Below, in pieces: positions 6,554 through 9,294 of a DNA stretch of 9,294 nt. This stretch comes from an uncultured Alphaproteobacteria bacterium. Its GTDB lineage: Bacteria > Pseudomonadota > Alphaproteobacteria > RF32 > CAG-239. Each line of letters starts with the position of its first letter. Position 1 is the stretch's first letter. The stretch spans positions 1 to 9,294 of the forward strand of contig URWU01000042.1 of the NCBI GenBank assembly GCA_900551585.1, written 5' to 3'. The notes under the pieces are model-generated. The model did not search any database, was not told the origin of the DNA, and saw only the letters and a program-made list of their open reading frames with translations. The translations under genes and the position numbers were made by a program.

Positions 6554-7693
6554 ATGTATAAGTTTTATGAAACCAGTTTTAGAAACCAGACTCTCAGCCT
6601 GACTGAAAAGTTCTTTAATTTGAGCTTTATGTATATTTTGTTCATTATGCTGCTGGCCTCAATCGGAGTGGTCATGCTTTATTCGGCGGCAAACGGCAGC
6701 TGGAGCCCTTGGGCATTGAACCATTTGGTGCGTTTTGCTTTCGGTTTTGTGCTAATGCTGGCTTTGGCAATGACCGATATCCGCGTTTTTATGCGCTATG
6801 CTTATATCTTTTATTTCGGCACGCTGATTTTGCTGATTATTGTTGAGGTTGAAGGTTATGTCGGCATGGGTGCGCAACGCTGGATTAATCTCGGTATTAT
6901 CAAAATTCAGCCTTCGGAGCTGATGAAAATTGCCTTAGTCTTGGCTTTGGCGCGTTATTTTCACACTTCTTCCCTGCAGACAATCGAGAGCATCCGCGGG
7001 ATTATCCCGCCGGCTTTAATGACCTTGTTCCCGGCGTTTCTGGTTGTGATTCAGCCTGACCTCGGTACGGCTTTGATGTTGATGTTTACGGCCGGAATGA
7101 TTTTCTTTGTCGTCGGTGTGCAGATTTGGAAATTTGCGATTGTTATTGTCGGCGGTATTATTTCGCTGCCGATTGCCTGGCATTTTCTGCACGACTATCA
7201 GCAGAACCGCGTCTTGACTTTTCTTGATCCGGAACGTGACCCGCTTGGCGCCGGATATCATATTATCCAGTCAAAAATTGCGCTCGGTTCCGGCGGTGTC
7301 TTCGGTAAAGGTTTTTTGAAAGGGACGCAGAGCCACCTGAATTTTTTACCCGAGAAACATACTGACTTTATTTATACGATGTTGTCGGAAGAGTTCGGCA
7401 TGGTCGGTGCGGTTTTTGTCGTTCTGATTAATCTGCTGATTATTGCCTATACTTATTCTTTTGCTTTGAAGAGCAACAGCTATTTCGGCAAATTGGTTGC
7501 CATTGGTTTGGCTTGTAACTATTTTCTTTATATTTTTATCAATATTGCGATGGTTCTGGGACTTCTGCCGGTGGTCGGTATTCCGCTGCCGCTGATTTCA
7601 TACGGCGGTACGGTTATGCTTTCGGTCATGGCTTCTTTCGGTATAATCTTGTCAGTATATATTAATCGTAATATTAACATCGGCAAAGATTAA
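6554..7693 (+). CDS. rodA: Peptidoglycan glycosyltransferase RodA (SEDS family)
   Basis: Multipass membrane enzyme that polymerises glycan strands from lipid II; PBP2 is its partner. The product has 379 residues and about ten hydrophobic segments between 26 and 371, starting with an N-terminal cytoplasmic tail of about 24 residues. SEDS hallmarks: GAQRWINLG at 106-114, IQPSELMKI at 118-126, VIQPDLGTA at 165-173, RVLTFLDPERDPLGAGYHI at 219-237, GGVFGKG at 247-253, and LPEKHTDFIYTMLSEEFG at 265-282, with the putative catalytic Asp271 (equivalent to E. coli Asp262 by family knowledge). PLPLISYGGT at 344-353 closes the signature. The DPERDPLGAGYHIIQS form favours RodA over FtsW, as does adjacency to mrdA. 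Start ATG with AGAGGG four bases upstream. No hairpin terminator is seen after it. Confidence 0.97.
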   Translation: MYKFYETSFRNQTLSLTEKFFNLSFMYILFIMLLASIGVVMLYSAANGSWSPWALNHLVRFAFGFVLMLALAMTDIRVFMRYAYIFYFGTLILLIIVEVEGYVGMGAQRWINLGIIKIQPSELMKIALVLALARYFHTSSLQTIESIRGIIPPALMTLFPAFLVVIQPDLGTALMLMFTAGMIFFVVGVQIWKFAIVIVGGIISLPIAWHFLHDYQQNRVLTFLDPERDPLGAGYHIIQSKIALGSGGVFGKGFLKGTQSHLNFLPEKHTDFIYTMLSEEFGMVGAVFVVLINLLIIAYTYSFALKSNSYFGKLVAIGLACNYFLYIFINIAMVLGLLPVVGIPLPLISYGGTVMLSVMASFGIILSVYINRNINIGKD

Positions 7694-7753
7694 ACTGTTC
7701 GAGTTATTTTCTCACCTAATAGTAATAATTTTCTATAAATTTCAACATAGTGA

Positions 7754-7781
7754 TTGAAGATTCTGTCAACTGTGCTATTCT
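7754..7781 (+). promoter_or_regulatory. Probable promoter of the 446-residue gene
   Basis: TTGAAG (7754-7759) and TATTCT (7776-7781) are separated by 16 bases. TG at 7773-7774 gives an extended -10 (TGCTATTCT). Transcription would start near 7788, leaving a leader of about 20 bases that carries the ribosome site TAGGGGT. This is the strongest promoter-like match in the window and suggests the gene can be expressed apart from the rod operon. Confidence 0.45.
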
Positions 7782-7807
7782 GGCATTAATGAGTGTAGGG
7801 GTGCAGA

Positions 7808-9148
7808 ATGGTTTCTATTGACTTAAATAACGATGATACCAAGAAAGAACTGGAAGAATTAATTTTTGACAGCGCCAGAACCGGTCTGAATGAGCCTGTT
7901 GCCGTATTTATGGGAGTCAGCCCCAATACGAATACAATTGCGGCTGAGGAAAATTATGCCGATGATTTGGATAATCCGACCCTTAATTCTTTGGTCGAAA
8001 ATTTTCAAAGCCACGGGATAAAAGCCTGCCGGTTTGATTCACCCGAGGCTGAAGATTCTTCTTTTCTGGTGGTGAGCAACACCGGTTTGCAATCGGCTTT
8101 TATTCCGCCGGAAGAGTTTGAAAAAACAGCGTTGACGATGAAGCATATTGTTGATGAAGTTTCCGGAGCGCATGTTATCGGGAAAGCTCACCCCGTGCAA
8201 GAGTGGCAAATGATGGATGCCGTTGACGACAGAAGCGGGTATAGCGTTCCCGAGATGGGTATTACTCATCCGGATTCAAAAAAATGTGATGAGATTAAAG
8301 CAAAATATGGTCCTGATTTTATTGAAGATATGCTCAAAGAAGCACAAAATCTTCCTGATGCCGTTTATCATGAAGGGGATATTTTAACCGGCAGCCAGCA
8401 TGCCCAGCATTATCAAATCGGGCCGTTTTATGAAAGCCGTTCGGTTATTTACGGTACTCTTGAGCCAAGTGTGGCTGAAACTTATCCGCTTTGTGCTGCT
8501 GATTATGCTTTTATCAAGTCTTATGAGCCCTTAGGTAAAATAGAGGGGACAAAGGCCTTCGGGATAGAATTTTGCGGTAAGCCGGCTCAGGGCGAAGATA
8601 TTTATGAAGTTCCGCTTTATCCCGGCAGTTCTCGTCCGCGGGAAGAAATTTTTCTTAGAATCTCAGACGAGCAGGGAAATCCTCACAGCAAAGTTATTCC
8701 GCAAAATGTCCCTAAATGGCAGGATTTTATGGAACTGCACCGCTCGGGGTATGATTCCGGCAATAAGCATTTGCAGGCGCGGCGTTATAATCTGAAGCAA
8801 GAAGCTCAAAACGGGAATTTGAAGACTAACTCCCTGCTTGCGCAAATGAATAAGTCTGAAATAGAAAAAATTGCAGATTATCGCGGCGTGTCTGCTGAGA
8901 CGATGATTGCCCGGCAACAGCAGCAGAAGCAAAAGGCTAAGAATGTGGTTAGAGAAACCAAGAATGAAAAAGGTGTGAATATTGCGGGCGGCAAGGGAAC
9001 TCTTTCAGAAAACAAGACAGAAAGCAAAAATGCCGGCAAACAAATTTCTACAATTCGCGGTCTGGGTCAGCAAGAGGCCAAGCCGGTAACAAAAACAGAG
9101 CTTAATCCGCTGTTGACGAACAGTAAACAAAAGGGCGGCAAAGAATAA
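7808..9148 (+). CDS. Hypothetical protein, 446 residues, unrecognised
   Basis: I do not recognise this protein. The ATG at 7808 has a clear ribosome site (AGGGG, 7797-7801) and is preceded by its own promoter candidate. No signal peptide, membrane segment or familiar catalytic motif is visible, so it looks cytoplasmic or exported by a non-Sec route. Residues 1-130 are acidic and mixed alpha/beta in appearance. Residues 180-312 are the most domain-like part: AVYHEGDILTG (185-195), SVIYGTLEPSVAETY (212-226), IEGTKAFGIEFCGKP (245-259), EDIYEVPLYPG (263-273), RPREEIFLRISDEQGNP (276-292) and WQDFMELHRSGY (304-315). From about 320 the chain becomes polar, Lys/Gln-rich and probably disordered, with QQQQKQKAK at 370-378 and a GGKE end. 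Codon use resembles the neighbours, with no clear sign of recent transfer. It probably forms a single-gene unit ended by the hairpin at 9187-9209. Confidence 0.85.
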   Translation: MVSIDLNNDDTKKELEELIFDSARTGLNEPVAVFMGVSPNTNTIAAEENYADDLDNPTLNSLVENFQSHGIKACRFDSPEAEDSSFLVVSNTGLQSAFIPPEEFEKTALTMKHIVDEVSGAHVIGKAHPVQEWQMMDAVDDRSGYSVPEMGITHPDSKKCDEIKAKYGPDFIEDMLKEAQNLPDAVYHEGDILTGSQHAQHYQIGPFYESRSVIYGTLEPSVAETYPLCAADYAFIKSYEPLGKIEGTKAFGIEFCGKPAQGEDIYEVPLYPGSSRPREEIFLRISDEQGNPHSKVIPQNVPKWQDFMELHRSGYDSGNKHLQARRYNLKQEAQNGNLKTNSLLAQMNKSEIEKIADYRGVSAETMIARQQQQKQKAKNVVRETKNEKGVNIAGGKGTLSENKTESKNAGKQISTIRGLGQQEAKPVTKTELNPLLTNSKQKGGKE

Positions 9149-9186
9149 AACCAACGTTGTCGTTTGGGTTAGATTTATCTTAAAGA

Positions 9187-9209
9187 AAAGCCCCTTAAAA
9201 AGGGGCTTT
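9187..9209. terminator. Bidirectional intrinsic terminator
   Basis: AAAGCCCCTT (9187-9196) pairs perfectly over ten bases with AAGGGGCTTT (9200-9209) around an AAA loop. On the plus strand it is followed by AATTTTT; on the minus strand by TCTTTAAG after the stem's own T-run. It sits between the stop of the 446-residue gene (9148) and the convergent stop at 9232, so it can serve both genes. Confidence 0.9.
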
Positions 9210-9231
9210 AATTTTTGCTGAAGCTTCGGGC

Positions 9232-9294
9232 TTATTTGTCGCCGACTTTGGTATCGGGCGTAAGCTGTTCGCCGGTCGCAACGTAAGTTTCAAC
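9232..9294 (-). CDS. C-terminal end of a convergent gene (partial)
   Basis: On the minus strand the frame is open from the window edge to a TAA at 9234-9232 and encodes the last 20 residues, VETYVATGEQLTPDTKVGDK. The composition is protein-like, the GC-rich codons match the genes upstream, and the stop is followed 22 bases later by a terminator hairpin in the correct orientation. All of this supports a real gene end. The tail is too short for me to assign a family; it is hydrophilic, with no membrane segment. Confidence 0.65.
   Translation of the reverse strand, partial: VETYVATGEQLTPDTKVGDK

Noticed and set aside
1..9294. CRISPR arrays, insertion sequences, tRNA or rRNA genes, prophage or toxin-antitoxin pairs
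   Set aside because: I saw no regularly spaced repeats, transposase or recombinase motifs, terminal inverted repeats or cloverleaf sequences; nearly all bases are assigned to conserved housekeeping genes.

Overview
The window reads as a chromosomal segment of an alphaproteobacterium of moderate GC, devoted to cell-wall synthesis and rod shape. This placement rests on two things: the order mreB-mreC-mreD-mrdA-rodA, and alphaproteobacterial features in the PBP2 protein, namely a Cys/His-rich block before the SxD motif and the RRITxxER...LPWxxRDHALFVGYAP segment after KTG. It is an inference from memory of these families. A low-GC, host-associated or gut lineage is plausible but unproven.

Layout. 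Positions 1-920 hold ddl (D-Ala-D-Ala ligase), lacking only the first base of its start codon. Positions 971-1918 hold miaA (tRNA dimethylallyltransferase). A 68-base AT-rich gap with an inverted repeat and a possible promoter leads to mreB (1987-3027). A 236-base gap with two hairpins follows; the second looks like an intrinsic terminator or attenuator. Then come mreC (3264-4130), mreD (4141-4659), mrdA/PBP2 (4661-6544) and rodA (6554-7693), separated by 10, 1 and 9 bases, so they almost certainly form one transcript. A 114-base gap with a reasonable extended -10 promoter precedes an unrecognised 446-residue protein (7808-9148). The window closes with a bidirectional terminator (9187-9209) and the last 20 codons of a convergent minus-strand gene (9232-9294).

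How the genes fit together. Ddl makes the D-Ala-D-Ala dipeptide for the peptidoglycan precursor. RodA polymerises glycan from lipid II and PBP2 cross-links it. MreC and MreD connect this membrane pair to MreB filaments in the cytoplasm. MiaA is a tRNA-modification enzyme carried along with them. The core genes all look intact, with their key motifs present.

No dramatic new system is evident. The parts most worth a second look are the orphan 446-residue protein behind the rod operon, the structured mreB-mreC gap with its possible shared regulatory sequence, and a predicted Cys3His metal site in PBP2.
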